Shown here piece by piece: positions 1 through 8,825 of a DNA stretch of 64,000 bases. Numbering within the stretch: position 1 is the stretch's first letter; each line of letters begins with the position of its first letter. The notes below the pieces were generated by a model. That model saw only the letters and a program-made list of their open reading frames with translations, did not search any database and was not told the DNA's origin. This DNA comes from Streptomyces liangshanensis (GTDB lineage: Bacteria > Actinomycetota > Actinomycetes > Streptomycetales > Streptomycetaceae), in contig NZ_CP050177.1 in NCBI RefSeq assembly GCF_011694815.1, positions 6,054,001-6,118,000 on the forward strand. The letters run 5' to 3'. The position numbers were made by a program, and so were the translations under genes.

Positions 1-1
1 G

Positions 2-760
2 ATCCCCATGGCGCTGCGCCTCGGGGACGTACACCTGCCCGAGCGCCCCGACCTGCGGATCCCGATGCTCGTCCGGCTGCCGCTGGAGCGCGGGCTGTGG
101 ATCGACAGCGGCCGGCTCGGCTCCGAGGCCGCCATGACGATGGACGAGGACCGGCTGCGCCGGCTGGCCATGGACACCGCCGTCGTCCACGCGGCGCGCC
201 TGCTGGCCGTCTACCCGCCCGGCGAGTTCACCGTCCACGTCATCGACCCCGCCGGGGCCGGAGCGGCCGCCCTGGCCCCGCTGACGTCCTCCGGGGTCCT
301 CGACGGGCCGCCCGCGGCGGGCGCCGCCGGCGTCTCGGCCGTCCTCGCGAAGCTCACCCAGCGTGTCGACCTGGTGCAGATGGCCGTGCGGGGCGGGGCC
401 GCCGAGTCCCTGCCGCCCGACCTCGACACCGCCGAACAGCTGCTGATCGTCAACGACTTCCCGCACGGCTTCGACGACCGGGCCGTGACCCAGCTGCGCT
501 ACCTCGCCGACGAGGGCCCGTCGGTCGGCGTGCACCTGCTGATGGTCGCGGACCGCGAGGACGCCCACGCGTACGGACCGGTGCTCGACCCGCTCTGGAG
601 GTCCCTCCTCCGGATCACCCCGATCCCGGACAGCCACCTCGCCGACCCCTGGGTCGGCCACGCCTGGACGTACGAGCCGCCGACCGTCCCGCAGGGCAGC
701 CGGGTGGTCACCCAGGCACTCGGACAGGTCGCGGCGGCTCGTCGCGCATGGCGCCGCTGA
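2..760 (+). CDS. C-terminal part of a large protein, possibly FtsK/SpoIIIE-like (5' end outside window)
   Basis: The frame is open from the window edge, so only the last 252 or so residues are seen and the true start lies upstream. The fragment contains blocks resembling the later domains of FtsK/SpoIIIE-like proteins often found near TerD/TerC genes in Streptomyces: a strand-loop segment ending PPGEFTVHVIDPAG, a block LIVNDFPHGFDDRAVTQLRYLADEGP resembling a degenerate ATPase core, then GVHLLMVADRED. No Walker A motif is present in the visible part. It ends 225 bases before the TerC gene, which has its own promoter and leader, so the two are probably not one transcript. The family assignment rests on general resemblance and is uncertain; that it is a coding region is secure from codon use. 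Confidence 0.6.
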   Translation: MPMALRLGDVHLPERPDLRIPMLVRLPLERGLWIDSGRLGSEAAMTMDEDRLRRLAMDTAVVHAARLLAVYPPGEFTVHVIDPAGAGAAALAPLTSSGVLDGPPAAGAAGVSAVLAKLTQRVDLVQMAVRGGAAESLPPDLDTAEQLLIVNDFPHGFDDRAVTQLRYLADEGPSVGVHLLMVADREDAHAYGPVLDPLWRSLLRITPIPDSHLADPWVGHAWTYEPPTVPQGSRVVTQALGQVAAARRAWRR

Positions 761-791
761 CCTGCGCTCTTGGGATTCCTTTACCTTTTTC

Positions 792-821
792 TTTACCTTT
801 CCTTGGTCTTTCCTGTACTCT
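792..821 (+). promoter_or_regulatory. Probable promoter of the terC leader
   Basis: A -35-like TTTACC (792-797) and a -10-like TACTCT (816-821) are separated by 18 bases, in a pyrimidine-rich stretch (773-826) unusual for this genome. Transcription would begin near 828-830, which is where the P1 stem of the downstream riboswitch starts. The agreement of promoter and riboswitch start is the main support. Confidence 0.5.
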
Positions 822-829
822 TCTGGGTA

Positions 830-941
830 TCGGAGGGGAGTACTCCCGTATCGCGACGTACCCGTCAATACGGACCGCAATCGGTCCCGGGGCGTCGGCC
901 CGAGGAGCGGCGGTGGCCGTCCGGGTGGAGGAGACCTCCGG
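830..941 (+). promoter_or_regulatory. yybP-ykoY (Mn2+) riboswitch upstream of terC
   Basis: The closing P1 stem is perfect: TCGGAGG at 830-836 pairs with CCTCCGG at 935-941 over 7 bp. Just inside the 5' arm is GGGGAGTA (835-842) and just inside the 3' arm is GAGACC (931-936), the two conserved loop motifs of the yybP-ykoY class. A second stem pairs CCGTAT (846-851) with ATACGG (868-873), followed by a hairpin GGACCG/CGGTCC (872-887). This class senses Mn2+ and commonly controls TerC-family and other manganese exporters, which is what follows at 986. The 44 bases between P1 and the GTG start hold the GGAGG ribosome binding site (977-981), so control could be at translation. Confidence 0.8.
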
Positions 942-985
942 CAGCGACGACGCTGATCTTGTAGCCGTACGACGCCGGAGGCGCA

Positions 986-1981
986 GTGGACGTGTCATGG
1001 ATCTTGTGGGCGACGACCATCCTCGGTCTGTCCGCCCTGATCGCGGTCGACTTCTTCATCGGGCGCAAGCCCCATGACGTGTCGATCAAGGAGGCGGGCA
1101 TCTGGACGGGTGTCTGGATAGCCCTGGCGGTGGTGTTCGGCCTCGGCCTGATGGTGTTCGGCACGGGCCAGGCCTCGGGCGAGTTCTTCGCGGGCTTCAT
1201 CACCGAGAAGTCACTCAGCGTGGACAACCTCTTCGTCTTCGTCCTGATCATGGCGAAGTTCTCGGTGCCCTCCCACCTCCAGCAGCGGGTGCTGCTGATC
1301 GGTGTGCTGATCGCCCTGGTCCTGCGGGCCGTCTTCATCGCCGCCGGCGCCGCGATCATCGCGAGCTTCTCGTGGGTGTTCTTCATCTTCGGCGCGTTCC
1401 TCATCTACACCGCCTGGAAGCTCGTCCAGGAGGCGCGCTCCGACGACGAGGACGAGGAGTTCGAGGAGAACCGCCTCCTGAAGTCCATCGAGCAGCGCTT
1501 CGGCGTCGCGGACAAGTACCACGGCACCAAGCTCTTCATCCGGAAGAACGGCAAGCGGGTCCTGACCCCGCTGATGGTCGTCATGCTCGCCATCGGCACC
1601 ACCGACGTGCTGTTCGCGCTGGACTCCATCCCCGCGATCTTCGGCCTGACCCAGGACCCGTACATCGTCTTCACCGCCAACGCCTTCGCCCTGATGGGAC
1701 TGCGGCAGCTGTACTTCCTGATCGGCGGACTGCTCAAGAAGCTGGTGCACCTCAGCTACGGGCTGTCGGTCATCCTGGGCTTCATCGGGGTGAAGCTGGT
1801 CCTCCACGCGCTGCACGAGCAGGGGGTGCACGTGCCGGAGATCTCCATCCCGGTGTCCCTGGCCGTCATCTGCGGTGTCCTGATCGTCACGACGATCACC
1901 AGCCTCATCGCCTCCAAGAAGCAGGCCGAGCGTGACGCGGCGGAGCCCGCCGCCGCGGACAAGGACAGCATCGAGGCCTGA
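986..1981 (+). CDS. TerC-family integral membrane protein, likely manganese exporter
   Basis: The 331-residue protein has about seven to nine hydrophobic segments and the two acidic membrane motifs of TerC proteins: EKSLSVDN at residues 74-81 and GTTDVLFALDSIPA near residue 210, plus an intramembrane Asp in AVDFF near residue 22. These acidic residues are thought to bind the metal. A charged cytoplasmic loop (DDEDEEFEE, near residue 155) separates the two halves. The GTG start at 986 is chosen for the GGAGG at 977-981. The upstream riboswitch suggests expression rises with manganese and that the protein exports Mn2+. TerC proteins have also been linked to tellurite resistance and to metal loading of secreted enzymes, so substrate is an inference. 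Confidence 0.92.
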   Translation: MDVSWILWATTILGLSALIAVDFFIGRKPHDVSIKEAGIWTGVWIALAVVFGLGLMVFGTGQASGEFFAGFITEKSLSVDNLFVFVLIMAKFSVPSHLQQRVLLIGVLIALVLRAVFIAAGAAIIASFSWVFFIFGAFLIYTAWKLVQEARSDDEDEEFEENRLLKSIEQRFGVADKYHGTKLFIRKNGKRVLTPLMVVMLAIGTTDVLFALDSIPAIFGLTQDPYIVFTANAFALMGLRQLYFLIGGLLKKLVHLSYGLSVILGFIGVKLVLHALHEQGVHVPEISIPVSLAVICGVLIVTTITSLIASKKQAERDAAEPAAADKDSIEA

Positions 1982-2069
1982 CCCGACCCGCCTCCGGCCT
2001 TCCGCCGCCCCCGGTCTACCGTGGGCGGCGGAATCGTACGCCGGGGGCGGGAAGGGAAGAGGGCACGTC

Positions 2070-3020
2070 GTGCTGCCGCAGCTCACGCTCGCCCGGGGCC
2101 TGTCCTCGTGGCGGCTGGACCCGGTCGCCGTGGCCGCCGTGGCCGTCCTCGGAGGGGCCTACGGCGCCGGGGTGGTACGGCTCCGACGGGCGGGACGGCG
2201 CTGGCCCGTCGCCCGGACCGGGGCCTTCGTGGTCCTCGGCCTCGGCACGATCGTGGTGGCCACGATGTCGTCCCTCGCGGTCTACGACCGGGTGCTGTTC
2301 TGGCCGGCGGCCGTGCAGAACATCCTGCTGGACCTCCTCGCCCCCCTCGGCCTGGCCCTCGGCGACCCCCTGGGGCTGGCCGCCGGGGACGGCGCGCTGC
2401 ACCGGGCGCTGACCTCGCTCCCGGCGAGGGTGCTGACCTTCCCGCTGGTCAGCTCGCTCGTGGTGCTCGTGTCCGAGCTGACCATCTACTTCACGCCGTA
2501 CTTCACCGCGTCGCTGCACCACGACGCGGTCCGCCGGCTGATGCAGGCCCAACTGCTGATCACCGGCTGCCTGTTCGTGCTGCCCATGCTCACCGGCCGG
2601 GACCTGCTGCCCCGCTGGTGCACCCACCCCGTCCGGGCCGCGCTGGTCTTCCTGGACGGGCTCTTCGACTCCGTCCCCGGCATCGTCGTCATGACCAGCG
2701 GGACGTCGGTGGCCGGCCGCTGGTACGCGGCGCAGGGGCGCACCTGGGGGCCGGGGGTCCAGCAGGACCAGCGGCTCGGCGGGGGACTGATGCTGAGCCT
2801 CGCGGAACTGGTCGCGCTGCCGTTCCTGATCGCCGTCTTCGCCGAGTGGTGGCGCGCGGACCGCGCCAGGTCCCGGGACCTGGACGCCCGCCTCGACCGC
2901 GAACTGGCGCCGGCCGCGCCGGCCGGGGGCGGCGTACCGGGGCCGGGACCGGATCTCGTACGCCCCTGGTGGGAGACGGAGGACGGCGAAGTGGGCCGGC
3001 GCATGCGCGACGGCCGCTGA
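2070..3020 (+). CDS. CtaG-like (caa3-type) cytochrome c oxidase assembly membrane protein
   Basis: The 316-residue protein carries several transmembrane helices. It has the layout of the caa3_CtaG family: short helices near residues 10-30 and 45-65, a membrane block VYDRVLFWPAAVQNILLDLLAPLGLALG, a central helix pair around FTPYFTASLHHDAVRRLMQAQLLITG, and a final helix LSLAELVALPFLIAVFAEWW. Bacillus CtaG is needed for formation of active caa3 oxidase and may handle copper. The GTG at 2070 follows a purine-rich GAAGGGAAGAGGG. A longer reading from 1932 would overlap terC and lacks the family pattern. The last 50 residues are a soluble, Pro/Gly-rich tail. Confidence 0.82.
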   Translation: MLPQLTLARGLSSWRLDPVAVAAVAVLGGAYGAGVVRLRRAGRRWPVARTGAFVVLGLGTIVVATMSSLAVYDRVLFWPAAVQNILLDLLAPLGLALGDPLGLAAGDGALHRALTSLPARVLTFPLVSSLVVLVSELTIYFTPYFTASLHHDAVRRLMQAQLLITGCLFVLPMLTGRDLLPRWCTHPVRAALVFLDGLFDSVPGIVVMTSGTSVAGRWYAAQGRTWGPGVQQDQRLGGGLMLSLAELVALPFLIAVFAEWWRADRARSRDLDARLDRELAPAAPAGGGVPGPGPDLVRPWWETEDGEVGRRMRDGR

Positions 3021-3021
3021 C

Positions 3022-3041
3022 GGGCCCCCGCCGGGGGGCCC
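3022..3041. terminator. Hairpin terminator between convergent genes
   Basis: GGGCCCCC (3022-3029) pairs with GGGGGCCC (3034-3041) around a 4-base loop, immediately after the CtaG-like stop and before the 3' end of the convergent metallo-hydrolase gene. A weaker second stem (GGCGTC/GACGCC) follows at 3043-3059. Confidence 0.6.
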
Positions 3042-3071
3042 GGGCGTCGTACGGACGCCTGGTGCGGGCGG

Positions 3072-3725
3072 CTACCAGCCCCGCGCGCGCCACTCCGGCA
3101 GGGAGGGCCGTTCGGCGCCGAGGGTGGAGTCGTCGCCGTGACCGGGGTAGATCCAGGCCTCGTCGGGCAGCGCCGCGAAGATCTTGGACTCCAGGCCGTC
3201 CATCAGCGTGCCGAAGTCCGTGGGGTTCCCGGTGCGTCCGGGGCCGCCGGGGAAGAGGCAGTCGCCGGTGAAGACGTGCGGGTGACCGTGCGGGTCGTCG
3301 TAGATCACCGCGATCGAACCCGGCGTGTGCCCCACCAGGTGCACGGCGGTGAGGCCGATCGCCCCCACCCGGATCGTGTCCCCGTCCTCGACCAGGACGT
3401 CGGTGGGGACGGGGATGGCCTCCGCGTCGTACCGCCCCGCGTACGTACGGGCCCCGGTGGCCGCCACGACCTCCGCCAGCGCCTGCCAGTGGTCCTGGTG
3501 GCGGTGGGTGGTGACGACGGACGCGACGGAGTCCTCACCGATCAGGGTCAGCAGCGTCCCCGCGTCGGCCGCGGCGTCGATCAGCAGTTGCTCACCGGTG
3601 GCCCGGCAGCGCAGCAGATAGGAGTTGTTGCCCATCGTGCCGACCTCGACCTTGGAGATCACCAGGTCGGGCAGTTCGTGCACATCCGCAGGTCCGCCGA
3701 CCTTCACCGCTCCGCTGTACGTCAT
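3072..3725 (-). CDS. Metallo-beta-lactamase-fold hydrolase
   Basis: The 217-residue protein has the zinc-binding signature T-H-R-H-Q-D-H at residues 73-79 (H74, H76, D78, H79), followed by FTGDCLFPGG and a late GHGD, the pattern of glyoxalase II/persulfide-dioxygenase-like hydrolases. Its substrate cannot be read from sequence; a thioester or mycothiol conjugate fits the next gene upstream on this strand, a mycothiol-dependent enzyme 10 bases away in the same operon. The start at 3725 (MTYSG) is preferred over a longer in-frame reading because the extra N-terminus would lie within that upstream gene. Confidence 0.88.
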   Translation of the reverse strand: MTYSGAVKVGGPADVHELPDLVISKVEVGTMGNNSYLLRCRATGEQLLIDAAADAGTLLTLIGEDSVASVVTTHRHQDHWQALAEVVAATGARTYAGRYDAEAIPVPTDVLVEDGDTIRVGAIGLTAVHLVGHTPGSIAVIYDDPHGHPHVFTGDCLFPGGPGRTGNPTDFGTLMDGLESKIFAALPDEAWIYPGHGDDSTLGAERPSLPEWRARGW

Positions 3726-3735
3726 ACGGCTCAGC

Positions 3736-4434
3736 CTATAGCGGGGGCAGGACGGGAAGGGGGCCGCTCGCGAACTCCAGTGCGGATCCGTCACGCCGCC
3801 CCGCGAGCCACCCCAGCAGGTCCGGCGCGGCGCCGGTGACGACGTCCGCGGGCCCGTCCCCGACGTCAGGCGTACGCCCCGTACGCCACGTGTGCCCGGC
3901 GGGGGTGGCCAGGGTCAGCGGGGGGACCGAGGCGTTCCCGGAGAAGCGGTCCGCGAGGAAGGTGATCTCCCGTTCGGTGAACTCCTCGGAGAGGTCCTCC
4001 AGCGTGCGGTCCAGGCCCAGGTCGACGTGGTGCAGCTCGACCTCGATCCAGCGCCGGAAGGGCACCCGCGCCGCGGCGTCGGTCACGCCGTTGCGCAGGG
4101 CGACGGTACGGGTCCAGTCGGCGGGGACGGCCGCGGAATGATGGAAGCGGGCCGCGGCGTTACGTACATCGGCGAGATGGACGTCGAGGGCCCTGGACGC
4201 GTCCCGCTCGATGTCCGCGTCCCGGGTGGCGCCGTCGGCGTACATGGGCCGGCCCTGGAGAACGTTGACCAGAGCGTCCGCGTTCCGCGCGAGATGGGCC
4301 AGGACGTGCCCCCGGCTCCAGCCCGGCAGCCGTGACGGCGCGGCGAGGCTCGCGTTGTCCAGTGAGGCAGCGGCGTGGAGGAGCCTTTCGTCCGCCTCGC
4401 GCAGGAGGGCCAGGTCCCGTACGTGATCAGTCAT
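3736..4434 (-). CDS. Maleylpyruvate isomerase-family (mycothiol-dependent, DinB-like) protein
   Basis: The 232-residue protein opens with the MDMPI_N four-helix bundle pattern: [20 protein letters not shown] near residues 40-60, in which the histidine is a metal ligand, and a later motif [13 protein letters not shown] near residue 140 that supplies the remaining histidines. The family uses a divalent metal and mycothiol, the actinobacterial thiol, for isomerisation or transfer reactions; the exact substrate is unknown. It is the first gene of a two-gene operon with the metallo-hydrolase and is divergent from uvrA. Confidence 0.85.
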   Translation of the reverse strand: MTDHVRDLALLREADERLLHAAASLDNASLAAPSRLPGWSRGHVLAHLARNADALVNVLQGRPMYADGATRDADIERDASRALDVHLADVRNAAARFHHSAAVPADWTRTVALRNGVTDAAARVPFRRWIEVELHHVDLGLDRTLEDLSEEFTEREITFLADRFSGNASVPPLTLATPAGHTWRTGRTPDVGDGPADVVTGAAPDLLGWLAGRRDGSALEFASGPLPVLPPL

Positions 4435-4687
4435 GGCGCCGACGATAGCGACCGCCTCGGGACGGCGTCCGCCACTCGATCGGGTGAAGGCGGCGGAGAA
4501 CGGCCGTAAATCGAATGCACGTGCTATAAGCTCGGAAGAGGCATCCTGGCATGTAGGCAGAACCGCGTGGGCACCCGAAGACAGGGCTCCCCGTGCACCC
4601 CCATCGCTCTGGCGCGACCCCCTCAGGCTGCGAAGCCGCAAGGGGGGCTCCGCCCCTGTTTCCCTCCCCAGAAAGGTGCGGACCGGC
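4435..4687. other. Divergent promoter region between the MDMPI-family gene and uvrA
   Basis: These 253 bases hold the divergent promoters. A TATAAG-like -10 sequence lies near 4525-4532. GC-rich dyads occupy about 4624-4657 (GGCTGCGAAGCC and GGGGGGCTCCGCCCC), probably within the uvrA leader. I could not find a convincing LexA/SOS box. Confidence 0.4.
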
Positions 4688-7591
4688 GTGGCCGACCGTC
4701 TCATCGTCCGTGGCGCGCGCGAGCACAATCTCAAGAACGTCTCGCTCGACCTCCCCCGTGACTCCCTCATCGTCTTCACCGGGCTCTCCGGGTCGGGCAA
4801 GTCCTCCCTCGCGTTCGACACGATCTTCGCCGAGGGGCAGCGCCGGTACGTGGAGTCGCTGTCCTCGTACGCCCGGCAGTTCCTCGGTCAGATGGACAAG
4901 CCGGACGTCGACTTCATCGAGGGGCTGTCCCCGGCCGTCTCGATCGACCAGAAGTCGACCTCGCGCAACCCGCGCTCGACGGTCGGCACGATCACCGAGG
5001 TGTACGACTACCTCCGGCTGCTCTTCGCCAGGATCGGCAAGCCGCACTGCCCCGAGTGCGGCCGGCCGATCTCCCGCCAGTCGCCGCAGGCCATCGTGGA
5101 CCGCGTCCTGGAGCTGCCCGAGGGCAGCCGCTTCCAGGTCCTCTCGCCGCTCGTCCGCGAGCGCAAGGGCGAGTTCGTCGACCTCTTCGCCGATCTCCAG
5201 ACGAAGGGGTACAGCCGCGCCCGGGTCGACGGGCAGACGATCCAGCTCACCGAGCCGCCCACCCTCAAGAAGCAGGAGAAGCACACCATCGAGGTGGTCG
5301 TCGACCGCCTCACGGTGAAGGACAGCGCCAAGCGCCGGCTGACCGACTCGGTCGAGACCGCGCTGGGCCTGTCCGGCGGCATGGTCGTGCTCGACTTCGT
5401 GGACCTCCCGGAGGACGACCCCGAGCGCGAGCGGATGTTCTCCGAGCACCTCTACTGCCCGTACGACGACCTGTCCTTCGAGGAGCTGGAGCCCCGCTCC
5501 TTCTCCTTCAACTCGCCTTTCGGCGCCTGCCCCGAGTGCAGCGGTATCGGTACGCGCATGGAGGTCGACCCGGAGCTGGTCGTCCCGGACGAGGACAAGT
5601 CCCTGGACGAGGGCGCGATCCACCCCTGGTCCCACGGCCACACCAAGGAGTACTTCGGCCGGCTGATCGGCGGCCTCGCGCAGGCCCTCGGCTTCCGTAC
5701 GGACATCCCCTGGGCCGGACTGCCCGCGCGCGCCAAGAAGGCCCTGCTGTACGGCCACAAGACGCAGGTCGAGGTCCGGTACCGGAACAGGTACGGGCGG
5801 GAGCGCGCGTACACCACCCCCGCCTTCGAAGGAGCGGTCTCCTTCGTGAAGCGGCGGCACGGCGAGTCCGAGACGGACTCCAGCCGCGAGCGCTTCGAGG
5901 GGTACATGCGCGAGGTGCCCTGCCCGACCTGCAAGGGCACGCGCCTCAAGCCGATCGTCCTCGCGGTCACGGTCATGGACAAGTCCATCGCCGACATCGC
6001 GGCCCTGTCGATCAGCGACTGCGCCGAGTTCCTCGGCCGGCTCAAGCTGAACGCGCGCGACAAGAAGATCGCCGAGCGGGTCCTCAAGGAGGTCAACGAA
6101 CGGCTGCGGTTCCTGGTCGACGTCGGCCTGGACTACCTGTCGCTGAACCGCGCCGCGGGCACCCTGTCCGGCGGCGAGGCCCAGCGCATCCGGCTCGCCA
6201 CCCAGATCGGCTCCGGCCTGGTCGGGGTGCTCTACGTCCTGGACGAGCCGTCCATCGGCCTCCACCAGCGGGACAACCACCGGCTGATCGAGACCCTGGT
6301 CCGGCTGCGGGACATGGGCAACACCCTGATCGTCGTCGAGCACGACGAGGACACCATCAAGGTCGCCGACTGGGTCGTCGACATCGGCCCGGGGGCCGGC
6401 GAGCACGGCGGGAAGGTCGTGCACTCGGGCCCGTTGAAGGGGCTGCTGACCAACAAGGAGTCGCTGACCGGGCAGTACCTGTCGGGGAAGCGGTCCATCC
6501 CGACGCCGGAGATCCGGCGGCCCGTGGACGGGAGCCGGCAGCTCACGGTCCAGGGGGCGCGGGAGAACAACCTCCAGGACATCGACGTCTCGTTCCCGCT
6601 GGGCGTGCTCACCGCCGTCACCGGGGTCTCGGGCTCCGGGAAGTCGACGCTGGTCAACGACATCCTCTACACGCACCTGGCGCGCGAGCTGAACGGCGCG
6701 AAGTCGGTGCCGGGGCGGCACACCCGGGTCGAGGGCGACGACCTGGTCGACAAGGTCGTCCACGTCGACCAGTCGCCCATCGGCCGGACGCCCCGGTCCA
6801 ACCCGGCCACGTACACCGGCGTCTTCGACCACGTCCGCAAGCTCTTCGCCGACACGATGGAGGCGAAGGTCCGGGGATACCTCCAGGGGCGCTTCTCCTT
6901 CAACGTGAAGGGCGGCCGCTGCGAGAACTGCTCGGGCGACGGCACGATCAAGATCGAGATGAACTTCCTGCCGGACGTGTACGTCCCCTGCGAGGTCTGC
7001 CACGGGGCGCGCTACAACCGGGAGACGCTGGAGGTCCACTACAAGGGCAAGTCCATCGCCGAGGTGCTGGACATGCCGATCGAGGAGGCGCTCGACTTCT
7101 TCGAGGCGGTGCCGGCGATCTCGCGTCACCTCAGGACGCTCAACGAGGTGGGTCTCGGGTACGTACGGCTCGGCCAGTCCGCGCCGACACTCTCGGGCGG
7201 CGAGGCCCAGCGCGTGAAGCTCTCCAGCGAGCTCCAGAAGCGCTCCACGGGCCGCACGGTCTACGTCCTGGACGAGCCGACGACCGGCCTGCACTTCGAG
7301 GACATCAGCAAGCTCATCAAGGTGCTGTCCGGGCTGGTCGACAAGGGCAACTCGGTGATCGTGATCGAACACAACCTGGACGTCATCAAGACGGCGGACT
7401 GGGTGATCGACATGGGTCCCGAGGGCGGGAACGGGGGCGGACTGGTGGTTGCCGAGGGGACGCCGGAGCAGGTGGCGGGGGAGGCTGCGAGTCATACGGG
7501 GAAGTTCCTGCGCGAGATCCTGGACGCGGACCGCATCAGCGACGCCTCCCCGAAGAAGCCCACCCGCCGCCGCAAGCCCACACCCCGCTGA
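4688..7591 (+). CDS. uvrA: UvrABC excinuclease subunit A
   Basis: UvrA recognises bulky DNA lesions and loads UvrB in nucleotide excision repair. The 967-residue protein has two ABC ATPase modules. Walker A motifs are GLSGSGKSS (residues 32-40) and GVSGSGKST (near 650). The signatures are [12 protein letters not shown] and [12 protein letters not shown]. The C-terminal zinc module CENCSGDG...CEVCHGA is intact. The N-terminal zinc site reads CPYDD...CPECSG, so one of the usual four cysteines is Asp/Tyr. The start is GTG at 4688 behind GAAAGGTG; the frame is open further upstream but without family similarity. It is transcribed alone, with uvrC about 4.5 kb downstream in another unit. Confidence 0.98.
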   Translation: MADRLIVRGAREHNLKNVSLDLPRDSLIVFTGLSGSGKSSLAFDTIFAEGQRRYVESLSSYARQFLGQMDKPDVDFIEGLSPAVSIDQKSTSRNPRSTVGTITEVYDYLRLLFARIGKPHCPECGRPISRQSPQAIVDRVLELPEGSRFQVLSPLVRERKGEFVDLFADLQTKGYSRARVDGQTIQLTEPPTLKKQEKHTIEVVVDRLTVKDSAKRRLTDSVETALGLSGGMVVLDFVDLPEDDPERERMFSEHLYCPYDDLSFEELEPRSFSFNSPFGACPECSGIGTRMEVDPELVVPDEDKSLDEGAIHPWSHGHTKEYFGRLIGGLAQALGFRTDIPWAGLPARAKKALLYGHKTQVEVRYRNRYGRERAYTTPAFEGAVSFVKRRHGESETDSSRERFEGYMREVPCPTCKGTRLKPIVLAVTVMDKSIADIAALSISDCAEFLGRLKLNARDKKIAERVLKEVNERLRFLVDVGLDYLSLNRAAGTLSGGEAQRIRLATQIGSGLVGVLYVLDEPSIGLHQRDNHRLIETLVRLRDMGNTLIVVEHDEDTIKVADWVVDIGPGAGEHGGKVVHSGPLKGLLTNKESLTGQYLSGKRSIPTPEIRRPVDGSRQLTVQGARENNLQDIDVSFPLGVLTAVTGVSGSGKSTLVNDILYTHLARELNGAKSVPGRHTRVEGDDLVDKVVHVDQSPIGRTPRSNPATYTGVFDHVRKLFADTMEAKVRGYLQGRFSFNVKGGRCENCSGDGTIKIEMNFLPDVYVPCEVCHGARYNRETLEVHYKGKSIAEVLDMPIEEALDFFEAVPAISRHLRTLNEVGLGYVRLGQSAPTLSGGEAQRVKLSSELQKRSTGRTVYVLDEPTTGLHFEDISKLIKVLSGLVDKGNSVIVIEHNLDVIKTADWVIDMGPEGGNGGGLVVAEGTPEQVAGEAASHTGKFLREILDADRISDASPKKPTRRRKPTPR

Positions 7592-7607
7592 CGCGCGGCT
7601 CCCCGAT

Positions 7608-7740
7608 GTCCTCAATCGCCGGACGGGCTTCGGTTTGACGTCTGCCCGTGCGCGGGCGCGGCTTACCGATCGTCCTCAATCGCCTGACGGGCTTGATGTG
7701 CCCGCTGCGGCACGATCAAGCCCGGCTGGCGATTGAGGAC
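7608..7740. repeat. Intergenic repeat cluster A (3 copies) forming a large hairpin between convergent genes
   Basis: Two direct copies of the core GTCCTCAATCGCCGGACGGG-CTT lie at 7608-7630 and 7672-7694, and one inverted copy at 7718-7740. The second and third form a hairpin: 26-nt arms at 7672-7697 and 7715-7740 that match except for a 3-base mismatch, capped by a further GTGCC/GGCAC stem (7698-7713). It lies between uvrA and the oppositely oriented kinase and probably acts as a bidirectional terminator. The same family recurs near 55.6 kb and 63.6 kb. Confidence 0.9.
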
Positions 7741-7768
7741 ATCTTTGACCCGCACGTGCAACAGGGCC

Positions 7769-8668
7769 TTACGCTCCCGCGCGGGCGCAGACCTCGGCCG
7801 CTGACTCCGCCGCGAAGGCGAGCACCTCCCGCCACCCCGCCGACCCCAACCCCACCACCCCCGCGGGGGACAGCGCGTCGCGGGTCGCCAGGGCGTGCAG
7901 CAGCGCGGCGTTCACCGCGTCGCCCGCCCCGATCGTGTCCACCACGGACACCTCCGCCGCCGGCACGGACACCTCCGTCCCGTCCGCCGTCCACACGGAC
8001 AGCCCCTCCGCGCCCCGGGTCAGGACCACCGCCGCGGGCCCCCGAGCCGTCCACTCCGCCGGGACACCCCCCAGCCATTCCGCGTCGTCCACGGACAGCT
8101 TCAGCAGCGTCACGGACGGCAGCCAGCCGGTGAAGCGGGTCCGGTACGCGTCCGCGTCCGGGATCACCGCCGGCCGGACGTTCGGGTCGAGCAGCGTGAA
8201 CACCCCGCGCGACGACTCCCGCCGCAACAGCGCCTCGTACGCGCTCGCCCCCGGCTCCAGCACCAGCGCGCACGTACCCAGGGCCAGCGCCCGCACCTCC
8301 GGCGGCAGCGCGTGCGGCAGTTCGAAGAGGCGGTCCGCGCTGCCCTCCGCGTAGAAGCCGAAGCCCGCCGAGCCGTCCGGGCCGAGCGCCGCGACGGCGA
8401 GGGTCGTGGGCTCGTGGCCCCGCTGCACCAAGGACGTGTCGACGCCCGCCGTCCGCAGGCCCTCCATCAGCATGTCCCCGAAGACGTCCTCCGAGATCCG
8501 CGAACAGAAGGCGGCGGGCGACCCGAGCCGGCCGAGCGCGACGGCCGTGTTGAACGGCCCGCCCCCGAGGCGCGGCAGCAGCGGCGCGGGCGTGGCGTTG
8601 TCCGTACGGTCCCCGGCGGCCCGCTGCGGCACCAGGTCGATCAGGGCTTCTCCGGCGACGACGATCAC
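7769..8668 (-). CDS. PfkB-family carbohydrate kinase (fructokinase/ribokinase type)
   Basis: The 299-residue protein has the two PfkB signatures: an N-terminal glycine-rich block LGGGPFNTAVALGRLG near residue 35 and the C-terminal DTIGAGDAVNAAL near residue 250, whose Asp is the catalytic base and whose GAGD forms the anion hole. The start VIVVAGEALIDLVP is typical of fructokinases. The substrate is probably a free sugar such as fructose, but this cannot be fixed from sequence. The GTG start at 8668 is preferred because longer readings run into the divergent promoter region. The gene faces uvrA tail to tail across the repeat hairpin. Confidence 0.88.
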   Translation of the reverse strand: MIVVAGEALIDLVPQRAAGDRTDNATPAPLLPRLGGGPFNTAVALGRLGSPAAFCSRISEDVFGDMLMEGLRTAGVDTSLVQRGHEPTTLAVAALGPDGSAGFGFYAEGSADRLFELPHALPPEVRALALGTCALVLEPGASAYEALLRRESSRGVFTLLDPNVRPAVIPDADAYRTRFTGWLPSVTLLKLSVDDAEWLGGVPAEWTARGPAAVVLTRGAEGLSVWTADGTEVSVPAAEVSVVDTIGAGDAVNAALLHALATRDALSPAGVVGLGSAGWREVLAFAAESAAEVCARAGA

Positions 8669-8825
8669 AGATCCGAACGTAACGCATACCCGCCGCACGC
8701 GAAGCCCCCCGACCCACCCCGACCCACCCCCGAGGCCGCCCCCGCCCACCCCGCCGGTATCGTCACGTATGTCACCCGCCCGCACCCCGCGGCGGCTCGG
8801 ACGCCCCCTGACCTGTGGAGACACC

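Noticed and set aside
836..847. Perfect palindrome GGGAGTACTCCC upstream of terC, possible protein operator
   Set aside because: It is explained by the conserved riboswitch loop GGGGAGTA and the start of the next stem, so a separate operator is not needed.
1932..2069. Longer start for the CtaG-like protein, overlapping terC by 50 bases
   Set aside because: The extra 46 residues are Arg/Pro-rich without family similarity, while the GTG at 2070 has a purine-rich site upstream.
4435..4687. LexA/SOS box upstream of uvrA
   Set aside because: TCGAATGCACGTGCTAT contains only a weak half-match to the GAAC-N4-GTTC pattern; it is not supported.
4427..7615. Very long open frame antisense to uvrA (1062 codons)
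   Set aside because: Such mirror frames are usual opposite high-GC genes; the protein has biased composition and no domains, and UvrA is certain on the other strand. The same holds for the frames opposite the carboxypeptidase (17260-20271), sufB and the MFS genes.
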